Assembly: GCA_028691595.1 (NCBI GenBank)
Contig: JAQUZA010000058.1
Span: forward strand, 1 to 11,656
DNA length: 11,656 bases
Direction of reading: 5' to 3'
Source of the DNA: Candidatus Rifleibacteriota bacterium
GTDB taxonomy: Bacteria; Muiribacteriota; Ozemobacteria; Ozemobacterales; Ozemobacteraceae
The notes below the pieces were generated by a model. The model had not been told where the DNA came from and did no database searches. It was given only the letters and a program-made list of their open reading frames with translations. Position 1 is the first letter of the stretch; each line of letters opens with the position of its first letter. The translations under genes and the position numbers were made by a program. Shown here one piece after another: positions 1 to 6,311 of the stretch.

Positions 1-387
1 GGTATTACCGAGCAGTAACAGCAGCGGGCGAGAATCTGGAACAACCATTTCGGCCTGGCGTAACTTTTTCAGGGCGGCGTTGAAGCTGCCTCTTCTCAGT
101 AAGGCCTGAACTTCGGGCCCAAGATAAGAAGAATTCTCAACGGTGAGTTCATCAGAGAGAGTTTTTATTTCTTCGTCAAAATTTTCTTCAATAAAGTTGC
201 TCAGCTGACCGGCAACTTCACTATTTTTTTTGTGGGCCGCTTCGATGATAAAATCGATGTTTGGGTAGTCTGGTGCCAGGTTTTTGACCTGGTTGAATTC
301 ATTGAGAGCCGACGAATAAAAACCGGCTCTGAAATAATTAATACCTCTGTCAAAAAGCTCTTCAGCCTCTTTCGACTTTATTATCAT
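1..387 (-). CDS. TPR-repeat protein, N-terminal part (runs off left edge)
   Basis: An open frame starts at an ATG at 387-385 and runs without a stop to base 1, giving 129 residues; the C-terminal part is outside the window. The first ~50 residues read as a tetratricopeptide repeat: AEELFDRGINYFRAGFYSSA followed by LNEFNQVKNLAPDYP, with the usual small and large residues at the A-x-x-L, G-x-x-x-Y, A-L-x-x-F and P positions. A second TPR-like helical pair lies near residues 90-125 (LLRRGSFNAALKKL, then VVPDSRPLLLLLG). TPR units are protein-interaction scaffolds, so a role in holding partners together is inferred; the partner is unknown. No signal peptide is visible, so the visible part is probably cytoplasmic. 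The Shine-Dalgarno is weak (AAGG about 13 bases upstream). A predicted promoter with a consensus TTGACA -35 box lies upstream. The gene is divergent from the AAA+ ATPase gene. Confidence 0.75.
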   Translation of the reverse strand, partial: MIIKSKEAEELFDRGINYFRAGFYSSALNEFNQVKNLAPDYPNIDFIIEAAHKKNSEVAGQLSNFIEENFDEEIKTLSDELTVENSSYLGPEVQALLRRGSFNAALKKLRQAEMVVPDSRPLLLLLGNT

Positions 388-397
388 TTTACAGGTC

Positions 398-426
398 TTG
401 CCTTGAGGTTAGGTTAGTGATACAAT
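398..426 (+). promoter_or_regulatory. Predicted sigma70-type promoter for the AAA+ ATPase gene
   Basis: TTGCCT (-35, bases 398-403) and TACAAT (-10, bases 421-426; 5 of 6 consensus bases) are separated by exactly 17 bases. Initiation near 432-434 would leave a leader of about 55 bases before the ATG at 488. The -10 box is one base away from the -10 box of the opposing predicted promoter, so the two would compete for polymerase. This is a pattern match only. Confidence 0.4.
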
Positions 427-427
427 A

Positions 428-457
428 GCTATACCCCATCGTGCAGTAGCTTGTCAA
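428..457 (-). promoter_or_regulatory. Predicted sigma70-type promoter for the TPR gene
   Basis: On the minus strand, a perfect TTGACA (-35, bases 457-452) is followed after 18 bases by TATAGC (-10, bases 433-428; 4 of 6 consensus bases). Transcription would begin near base 421, about 34 bases upstream of the TPR start codon. This is a pattern match only. Confidence 0.45.
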
Positions 458-475
458 TGGGAAAAACGTACCCTC

Positions 476-482
476 AGGAGGG
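476..482 (+). promoter_or_regulatory. Strong ribosome binding site of the AAA+ ATPase gene
   Basis: AGGAGGG lies 5 bases upstream of the ATG at 488. It fixes this start, since no other in-frame start nearby has such a site. Confidence 0.8.
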
Positions 483-487
483 TTCTC

Positions 488-1936
488 ATGGATTCCACGC
501 CCGGAATCAAGATGAAGTTCTGTGAATCTCTAGACCGCTTTGTCGCAATAAGATCGTTCACGCCAGAGCAAAAGCAGCAGCTTTTTAAAAACATCAAGAT
601 AACTGACAAAAAGTCTTATAAGCGGTTGATTATCAACGCTTCAGTTGTTAACTATCTCGATGAGATTGCCCCTCTGGTTTTTGGCAACAATGAATACCCG
701 CTTCTAGGTGAGATCATCGAGCAGGAACTTTATAATCTCTGCGTCAAGGTTAACCCGACGCTCGATATAAAGGAAGTCACCATTCAGGTCGATGAACAGG
801 CTGCCAAGGGCGGCGCGATCACCATGCTGGGCTCTGAAAACGAAGAAGCCAAGACTTCTCAGCAGCGCTACATGGAAATCGAAAATCACCTGCGTAAGCG
901 GATCATTGGCCAGGATGAGGCTGTAACTGCCGTGGCTCAGGCCATCAGAAAAGCACGCGTTGGCCTCAAGAATCCCAAGCGCCCCGTCGGCAGCTTTATT
1001 TTTGTCGGACAGACAGGTGTTGGTAAGACTGAGCTCGCCAAAGCGCTCTGCGAATTCATGACCGGCAGCGAAAATGACCTGGTGCGTATCGATTGCTCAG
1101 AGTTTGCCATGAGCCATGAATATGCCAAGCTGATTGGTGCCCCCCCGGGCTACATTGGCCACAACGAAGGCGGCTATCTGACTGAATCAGTTAAAAACAA
1201 GCCGAATGGCGTGGTTGTTTTTGACGAAATCGAAAAGGCTCACGAAAAAGTTCATAACCTGCTGCTCCAGCTTCTTGATGAAGGTATTCTCACTGACAGC
1301 AAGGGCGAAACCGTAAGCTTTCGTGAATCAGTAATCATTCTGACCACCAACGTCGGTGTTTCAGACATCACCACCGAAGAGAGCAAGCCCGGCTTCAGGG
1401 TTGAAGAGCCCGTCGCCAAAGTTACCCAGAAGCTTGACGATCTTTCACACGAAAAGAAAGTTAAAATTACCCGCAAAAGTCTCGAAAAGAAATTCCCACC
1501 AGAATTTCTTAATCGTATCGATGACGTGATTGTGTTCAGAGCGCTCGACAAGGGCGATAACCTCGAAATTCTCAAGATACTCCTCCAGGAAGTATCTGAC
1601 CGCGTTTCGGGCCTGAGCATGCGACTGACTTTTACCGATGAACTCAAGACCTTTCTTGTCGACAAAGGCACTGACCTCAAATATGGTGCCCGCCCGTTGC
1701 GCCGCACTATTCAGCGCTATATCGAGAACCCCCTGGCTGAACAGATCCTCAGAGGAGAATTCAACAAGGGTGATGATATCTCGGCGATAACCGGGGTTGA
1801 CGACGATAAAGAACCCTGTGCTCATTTCAAGATCGTCGGAAAAGTTGAAATCAAGGAACCAGAACCCGCAAAGGCTGAGCCACCGGCTCTGCCGAAATTT
1901 ATCGATTCTCCGACCAAGCTCGAAGAAGAAGAATAA
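488..1936 (+). CDS. Single-ring AAA+ ATPase, ClpB/ClpC second-domain (D2) type
   Basis: This 482-residue protein carries one complete Clp-family D2 ATPase module, not the two of ClpA, ClpB or ClpC (usually about 750-860 residues). Visible motifs are: Walker A G174-T181 (GQTGVGKT), pore loop G221-Y222-I223-G224 inside GAPPGYIG, Walker B with D246-E247 (VVVFDEIEKA), sensor 1 N288, arginine finger R343 in PEFLNR, and sensor 2 R402 in YGARPLRR. A D2-small C-terminal domain follows at about 350-435, then an acidic, proline-rich tail ending EEEE. Residues 1-125 match neither the Clp N-domain nor a first ATPase ring that I recognise. A longer loop between sensor 1 and the arginine finger contains P301-G302-F303, at about the place where ClpA, ClpC and ClpX carry ClpP-docking tripeptides. 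By family knowledge it should form an ATP-driven ring that threads or remodels proteins in the cytoplasm; the substrate is unknown. It has its own predicted promoter and converges on the penicillin-binding gene. Confidence 0.9.
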   Translation: MDSTPGIKMKFCESLDRFVAIRSFTPEQKQQLFKNIKITDKKSYKRLIINASVVNYLDEIAPLVFGNNEYPLLGEIIEQELYNLCVKVNPTLDIKEVTIQVDEQAAKGGAITMLGSENEEAKTSQQRYMEIENHLRKRIIGQDEAVTAVAQAIRKARVGLKNPKRPVGSFIFVGQTGVGKTELAKALCEFMTGSENDLVRIDCSEFAMSHEYAKLIGAPPGYIGHNEGGYLTESVKNKPNGVVVFDEIEKAHEKVHNLLLQLLDEGILTDSKGETVSFRESVIILTTNVGVSDITTEESKPGFRVEEPVAKVTQKLDDLSHEKKVKITRKSLEKKFPPEFLNRIDDVIVFRALDKGDNLEILKILLQEVSDRVSGLSMRLTFTDELKTFLVDKGTDLKYGARPLRRTIQRYIENPLAEQILRGEFNKGDDISAITGVDDDKEPCAHFKIVGKVEIKEPEPAKAEPPALPKFIDSPTKLEEEE

Positions 1937-1946
1937 ACCCTCAGAA

Positions 1947-1986
1947 AAGCAGAAAGCTCCCCGAATTTTCGGGGAGCTTTCTGCTT
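1947..1986. terminator. Perfect 19-bp hairpin, shared terminator of convergent genes
   Basis: Bases 1947-1965 pair perfectly with 1968-1986, leaving only two unpaired bases on paper (a real loop would be four or more). The hairpin lies 11 bases after the AAA+ stop and 15 bases after the stop of the minus-strand penicillin-binding gene. Read on the minus strand it runs into TTTT, so the termination signal looks better in that direction. On the plus strand the T-tract is poor. It probably insulates both transcripts. Confidence 0.8.
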
Positions 1987-2000
1987 ATGGCGAATTTGAA

Positions 2001-3632
2001 TCAGCGCCTGGCTTTTTTGCTTTTTTTAGCCACGGCTGCCGGGTCTTTGCCCTGACGTTTCATGTAAAGCTCATATGAGATCTGCCCGGCAATCGAAGAG
2101 GCTTTCACTCCTGAATGATTAGGCTGGCCTGCAAGGGTTACAATACAGAGGTCTCGGCCAGTGGCTTTGGTGAATCCTCCAAACCATGTGAACAGATAAT
2201 GCGGAGAAGCACCAGTAAGAGTGCCGGTCTTGCCCCCGCATATTTTGGCCAGTTCAGGGCAGCTTCGGTAGCCGCCGAAACCCTTTTTCCCGGTTCCAAC
2301 AGCTGTAGTTCCATACATCATCTTGTAGATATTTCGGGCAGTGTTGGCCTTGATTGGCTGGGCAAGCTGAAAGGGCTTTCTTCTGAAAATAACCTTGTTT
2401 TTGCGCACCACGTAATCTACCAGATAGGGCTTCATGGTTTTGCCGCGGTTCAATACCGTTGAAACGATGCTGGCAACATGTATCGGACTGACGAGAAAAT
2501 CCCGGTTGAGCCCGGCTGCTGCCTGCCCCAGTTTAATCTGGTCATTGGGCAGGGCTGCGAGCGATTTGCCCACCGGAAGATCAAAGAAGAAGGTTTTGTT
2601 AAAGCCAAAGGCCTGGGTGTATTTTTCTAGAACATCCCGGCCGATTTTGCGGGCTATACGACCGAAAACGCCGTTGTGAGAATTCGCAAATGCTTTCCAG
2701 ACAGTCATATATGTCTTGCCCCAGGCAAGAAAGTTACTGTCAGTAGTGATTTTTCCTGTGTCGAGGGCAGCCGCGCCGGTAATGATTTTAAAAATTGAAG
2801 CGACCGGAAAGGTTGGTTTGAGCACCCAGTTGTCTGTTTTGAATTCATCGGTTTCTACCGAAGTAACCTGCCCGCGATGACTGCTGGTCATGGCCAGTAT
2901 TTCACCCGTTGCCGGATCCTGGATAACTGCCGCACCAATGCGGGTCGAGTACTTTTCGAAAATGTTTTCAAGCATCTTCTGCAACGATGGCCTGATCGTC
3001 AATACCACATAGGTCTCACTGTCATAGCGAACGATATAGCGGTCAAGAAGAGTTGCGTATTCCCATTTGTTTTTGCTGATCGAATTGATATAGGTCAGGG
3101 CCGAAGCATTACCCGTGCTTTCAGTGGCCCCCGTCGCCTGTGGTGAGCTTTCAGTCCTTGCTTTGGGTTTTATAGCTTCAACTTTTGCCGGTTCTTTGCG
3201 GGTGGTTGCTTCGGCTGCAGCCGATTTAAAAGCAATTTCAAAGCTGGTCGAGTCATCGCTTTTTGCATTGGCAGCTTCAGTTGTAACCATATCGATAGAG
3301 GTTACCTGATTTTCTGATGCCTGATCATCCTGCTTCTGGGCTATGGCTGAAGTGGCATTTTCTGAATTTTCGGCAGCCTGCGATTGTGCATCTGTTGTTG
3401 AGGTCTCACCAGTGCTGCGGTAGCGGATTGCAACCAGGGGTTTGACGGTTTTGCTGCCGGTTGTGGTCTCGGCCTTTTCAATAGTGCCCGAAACGTAAAC
3501 CGGCTGGCTGTTTTGCTCGCTGACGTATAAGACCAGCGCGTCAACAACCTGAGAATCGAGAGCAACACCCATGAAAGCAATGTATAGAAGAACGCAGATG
3601 ATATTCAGGGGCTTGAAGTAACTTGAAACCAT
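2001..3632 (-). CDS. Penicillin-binding protein, transpeptidase domain with disordered N-terminal region
   Basis: The 543-residue protein is an inner-membrane-anchored peptidoglycan D,D-transpeptidase that should cross-link stem peptides in the periplasm. One membrane segment lies near residues 10-25 with a short cytoplasmic start. Residues about 50-185 are rich in Ala, Ser, Thr, Glu and Gln and look disordered. The transpeptidase domain starts near 205. All three active-site motifs are present: S279-x-x-K282 (SIFK, catalytic serine), S318-H319-N320, and K468-T469-G470. The C-terminus is a basic tail (KKSKKARR). Class B enzymes such as FtsI or PBP2 carry a folded pedestal domain before the transpeptidase; I see none here, only the low-complexity linker. 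No glycosyltransferase domain is present. It is the last gene of a three-gene minus-strand operon, 17 bases after the LysM gene, with AGGAAAG just upstream overlapping that gene's stop. It could be a divisome or elongation enzyme or a specialised one; the sequence does not decide. Confidence 0.88.
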   Translation of the reverse strand: MVSSYFKPLNIICVLLYIAFMGVALDSQVVDALVLYVSEQNSQPVYVSGTIEKAETTTGSKTVKPLVAIRYRSTGETSTTDAQSQAAENSENATSAIAQKQDDQASENQVTSIDMVTTEAANAKSDDSTSFEIAFKSAAAEATTRKEPAKVEAIKPKARTESSPQATGATESTGNASALTYINSISKNKWEYATLLDRYIVRYDSETYVVLTIRPSLQKMLENIFEKYSTRIGAAVIQDPATGEILAMTSSHRGQVTSVETDEFKTDNWVLKPTFPVASIFKIITGAAALDTGKITTDSNFLAWGKTYMTVWKAFANSHNGVFGRIARKIGRDVLEKYTQAFGFNKTFFFDLPVGKSLAALPNDQIKLGQAAAGLNRDFLVSPIHVASIVSTVLNRGKTMKPYLVDYVVRKNKVIFRRKPFQLAQPIKANTARNIYKMMYGTTAVGTGKKGFGGYRSCPELAKICGGKTGTLTGASPHYLFTWFGGFTKATGRDLCIVTLAGQPNHSGVKASSIAGQISYELYMKRQGKDPAAVAKKSKKARR

Positions 3633-3649
3633 GATTTGCCGCTTCTTTC

Positions 3650-4189
3650 CTAGTTTACCCTTACAGAATCAAGAAGGCCAGCGCGGGGGAGCTTGAGAGT
3701 AGCGCCAAGTCGCAGGTTGCGCTCGTCGTTGATGCGATTGAGTCGAACGATTGACTGAACCATCTGCTGATTACCGTAAAGTTTGCGGGAAATTCTATCG
3801 AGAGTGTCACCGGCCTGAATCGTATACTCGGCAAAACGATCGCCTTCGATTTTGCGAACACTTTTTTCAGCTGCGGGCCTGGCATTGCCTGTATCAATTC
3901 TGGCAACCGGGCCGGCAGTATCAAAATCACGACTGGCAGGGGCAAATGCACCCTCTGGAGCAACTCTGACCGGTGTTTTCAGCCTGGTTTCGCTGACTAG
4001 ACTATCTATCCGACCGACGAGAACAGGAGAGGCCGGCCTTTCAATGCCTGGAATAAGGTTGGTGTGTGGCCCGATATCACCGTGAATAGTGAAAGCAAAG
4101 GCAATCTGCAATAAAAAGAGCCCGCCTAAAAAGAACAGGAACAGTCCGAACTGGGTTCTGGATTTGCCTTGAGTTTTCTGATTTTTCAT
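3650..4189 (-). CDS. Membrane-anchored LysM-domain protein
   Basis: This 179-residue protein has an N-terminal membrane anchor at about residues 14-33 (FGLFLFFLGGLFLLQIAFAF) preceded by basic residues. A proline- and alanine-rich stretch spans about 40-115, and a single LysM domain about 120-168 (EYTIQAGDTLDRISRKLYGN, ending LRLGATLKLP). LysM domains bind the N-acetylglucosamine part of peptidoglycan, so the protein probably tethers the inner membrane to the wall or positions a partner there. No catalytic domain is visible. AGGAGGT at 4195-4201 sits five bases from the ATG and fixes the start. It lies between the flippase-like gene (53 bases upstream) and the penicillin-binding transpeptidase gene (17 bases downstream), so joint transcription and a shared wall-related role are inferred. 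An uncleaved anchor is more likely than a cleaved signal peptide, because no clear cleavage site follows the hydrophobic core, but this is not certain. Confidence 0.85.
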   Translation of the reverse strand: MKNQKTQGKSRTQFGLFLFFLGGLFLLQIAFAFTIHGDIGPHTNLIPGIERPASPVLVGRIDSLVSETRLKTPVRVAPEGAFAPASRDFDTAGPVARIDTGNARPAAEKSVRKIEGDRFAEYTIQAGDTLDRISRKLYGNQQMVQSIVRLNRINDERNLRLGATLKLPRAGLLDSVRVN

Positions 4190-4241
4190 GCCCGACCTCC
4201 TGTGGTTCTTGAAAGTCTATCGGCATTTATTTAGAGAACTC

Positions 4242-5279
4242 TTAGGAAATAGGTGACTCCTGTGCGTCAAATACTTCCTTTTCGCCCTTCTCAAGCTCGG
4301 CAAATTTGAGGTTTTCGATGGTAAGAACCGTGAATCCGACAGCGAGTACATAAAAATACCCGAAAGAATGCGAAACCAGCCCGAAGGTGGCGGCGTGTTC
4401 AGGAGAATGCTTAAGCATGCCGTTTAATACGAGAACACAGCAGAATTCATAGACCCCAATCATTCCAGGGCTGGCTGGAATCATTGCGCCGATTGACAAA
4501 ACTGAGATCAATAGGGTAGTTTCGGCCAGGCCGGCACCAAGATTGAACATTTCAAGGCCCAGCCACAGGGTCAGCATCGAAAACCCCCAGCTCACAAATG
4601 ACAGAGCCAGGGCTTTTATAAAGATCAGAGGCTTGCCAATCAGGCTGAGCCCGTTCATGAATGAATCCCGGGCTTTTCTGATAAGATCTCCTGGCTTTTC
4701 AGGGAGCAGGGAGAGAATTGTATCGGTAATTTTGACGAAAAGCTGCTTCTTAAACTGCATAAAAACAAGCGCCAACAAAACCAGACAATAAAAAACAACC
4801 GCCGAAAAGCTGGCTTTTCGAATCAGCGGGGTCGCGGTGAACTGAAACATTGAAGCGATTATCAGGCTGACAATGACTATTCCATCAAGAAATCTTTCGA
4901 CTACAACTGAGCCAAAAGCTTCTCCCGCCGGAGCAATACCTTTCCTTTTGAGATAGTATGCCCGGAGAAATTCACCGGCCCTTGCGGGAAGCAGATTGTT
5001 GAACAGGTAGCCAAGCAACAACCCGAAATAGGCAAATTTAAGATTCAGGGGTCGGTGAGCCAGTATGAACTGCCAGCGCCATGACCGCACCAGGTGTTCT
5101 ATAGTGACCGAAATGCACATCAGGATGACGAATTGGTATCTCAGCCCCGCAGCAATTGCTGGAATCTGCTTGAGATCAACCTTTTGCAGTGCCAGCCACA
5201 GGAAAAAAAAACTTGCGGCAATTCCCCAGAATTTCTTGGATTTTAACATAGCAGGCATGGTACCATGAGGCCTGAACAT
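4242..5279 (-). CDS. LPG-synthase-TM / UPF0104 (YbhN-like) integral membrane protein
   Basis: The 345-residue polytopic protein has about 7-8 hydrophobic segments. It carries the family signatures: NNLLPARAGEFLRAYYL at 93-109, VVERFLDG at 126-133, and SPGMIGVYE at 270-278. This superfamily includes the N-terminal flippase half of MprF (lysyl-phosphatidylglycerol synthase) and stand-alone YbhN/AglD-type proteins. The cytoplasmic aminoacyl-transferase domain of MprF is absent, so it cannot by itself make lysyl-phosphatidylglycerol. Moving or handling a lipid or lipid-linked precursor in the inner membrane is the likely role; the substrate is unknown. It is the first gene of the minus operon that also encodes the LysM and transpeptidase proteins. 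The start is uncertain: the ATG at 5279 has no clear Shine-Dalgarno, and in-frame ATGs at 5258 and 5249 are possible. The latter gives MLKSKKFWG, which resembles typical family N-termini better. Confidence 0.85.
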   Translation of the reverse strand: MFRPHGTMPAMLKSKKFWGIAASFFFLWLALQKVDLKQIPAIAAGLRYQFVILMCISVTIEHLVRSWRWQFILAHRPLNLKFAYFGLLLGYLFNNLLPARAGEFLRAYYLKRKGIAPAGEAFGSVVVERFLDGIVIVSLIIASMFQFTATPLIRKASFSAVVFYCLVLLALVFMQFKKQLFVKITDTILSLLPEKPGDLIRKARDSFMNGLSLIGKPLIFIKALALSFVSWGFSMLTLWLGLEMFNLGAGLAETTLLISVLSIGAMIPASPGMIGVYEFCCVLVLNGMLKHSPEHAATFGLVSHSFGYFYVLAVGFTVLTIENLKFAELEKGEKEVFDAQESPIS

Positions 5280-5290
5280 TCACAACATTG

Positions 5291-5340
5291 TTTATTAACC
5301 CCTTATTGATGATGTTTTGCCTGTAAATGATTTATTAACC
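5291..5340. repeat. 10-bp direct repeat in a divergent spacer
   Basis: TTTATTAACC occurs exactly at 5291-5300 and again at 5331-5340, 40 bases start to start. Both copies lie between the divergent starts of the flippase-like gene and the coiled-coil gene. The spacing is close to four helical turns, so a regulator could bind both on one DNA face. No convincing -35/-10 pair was found in this spacer in either direction. Confidence 0.4.
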
Positions 5341-5362
5341 TGATATCTGAGGTGTTTGACAG

Positions 5363-6310
5363 ATGTGGGTGGCCTTACAAATTGGTGTTTGCCTGATCTT
5401 TCTTCTGCTGGCCGCATTCTGGGCAGGGAAAAAAATCGGGCAACGGCGCTTTTTTAAGCTTGAAGAAGATATGAAAGCTCTTGAGTTGTCTTTTAAACAC
5501 CTCGTTGAAGATATAGAGATGGTTTCGAGTCATAACATCAAAGCTCTTGACGGGCAATGTAACGTCTTGAAAGAACTGCTTAACATTGCCGACAAAAAAT
5601 GTCTTTTTGCCGGTGACCTGCTCAAAGAGATCGATGAGGGCATCGATTCGCTGCGCAAAAGAAACCTTAACCCCGCAAATGCTCTTACCAGCATCGATCA
5701 GGGGCATGATAAACGCTTTCGCAAAGAAGTCCAGGATACCCTTGAAGAAATGCTCAAGAAGATCGTTGCCCTCAATGCCAGACTTGGCGAACTTGAAGCT
5801 AATGAAAGCTCTATCGACCATGAAGAAATTCGCGCCATTGTCGATGCAGAGATGGCCAGATATCTGCAGGTTTTAGATGCAAACTTTGAAGAATTACCTG
5901 AGCCGGCAAACGAAAAAATACCAGAAATGACAAACGGTCGCCTGAATGACCGTAGCATCGAAAAACCTGTTCCTCTCAGGGCTATCAGCCGTGAAATTCC
6001 GCTTCAGTCTGCCTCTGTTCCTACCTCTGCCTCAACGGTTGCCAGGGCCCCTGTTCAGTTCAAAGAAATGCGACCGGCAACTGTCGACGAATCTGTTCGT
6101 CTGCCCGTTACCGCCAAAAAGGCAGATATGCATAATAGTGCTTCAAATAAAGGCATTCCGGCCAATTTTACCATTCAGGAAGTCTTGAGATTGTATTCTG
6201 AGGGTGTGACCCTGCCGCAAATTGCCAGAACTCTTAATATGGGCAAAGGTGAAATTGAATTGATCATCAAAATGTATGGCGAGGGAATCACCATGAGAAA
6301 CGTGATCTGA
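5363..6310 (+). CDS. Membrane-anchored coiled-coil protein with C-terminal HTH-like segment
   Basis: This 315-residue protein starts with one membrane segment at about residues 3-21 followed by basic residues (KKIGQRR). A long helical, probably coiled-coil region rich in Glu, Lys and Leu spans about 30-175. A proline-, serine- and threonine-rich linker spans about 178-265. A compact C-terminal segment at about 268-308 reads as a helix-turn-helix (EVLRLYSEGVTLPQIARTLN, then MGKGEIELIIKMYGEG). The pattern G-x-[ST]-x-x-x-I-A-x-x-L-x-x-x-x-G-E-[IV]-x-L-I-I resembles the C-termini of DUF6115-like proteins; I give that as a resemblance, not an identification. The topology places the coiled coil and the HTH-like end in the cytoplasm. 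The function is unknown. GAGGTG at 5349-5354 supports this ATG. The gene leads a plus-strand run and its TGA is one base before the next ATG. Confidence 0.8.
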   Translation: MWVALQIGVCLIFLLLAAFWAGKKIGQRRFFKLEEDMKALELSFKHLVEDIEMVSSHNIKALDGQCNVLKELLNIADKKCLFAGDLLKEIDEGIDSLRKRNLNPANALTSIDQGHDKRFRKEVQDTLEEMLKKIVALNARLGELEANESSIDHEEIRAIVDAEMARYLQVLDANFEELPEPANEKIPEMTNGRLNDRSIEKPVPLRAISREIPLQSASVPTSASTVARAPVQFKEMRPATVDESVRLPVTAKKADMHNSASNKGIPANFTIQEVLRLYSEGVTLPQIARTLNMGKGEIELIIKMYGEGITMRNVI

Positions 6311-6311
6311 A

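Noticed and set aside
232..417. A 61-residue plus-strand frame at the left end
   Set aside because: It is antisense to the TPR-repeat frame, which has clear repeat residues and runs off the edge.
435..461. CCCAT / ATGGG inverted repeat in the AAA+ leader
   Set aside because: Only 5 bp with a 17-base loop; too weak to call a riboswitch or hairpin.
1252..1825. Long minus-strand open frames inside the AAA+ gene
   Set aside because: They lie fully opposite a gene with complete catalytic motifs, and their translations are Ser/Arg-rich without domain features.
2014..2030. T-rich runs near the end of the penicillin-binding gene that look like terminator tracts
   Set aside because: They are the lysine codons of the basic C-terminal tail read on the opposite strand.
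2115..3309. Plus-strand open frames opposite the penicillin-binding gene
   Set aside because: Shadow frames; the minus-strand protein has all three transpeptidase motifs and a continuous frame.
4213..4245. AGAG/CTCT mini-hairpin between the flippase-like and LysM genes
   Set aside because: Four-base stem; could not support an internal terminator.
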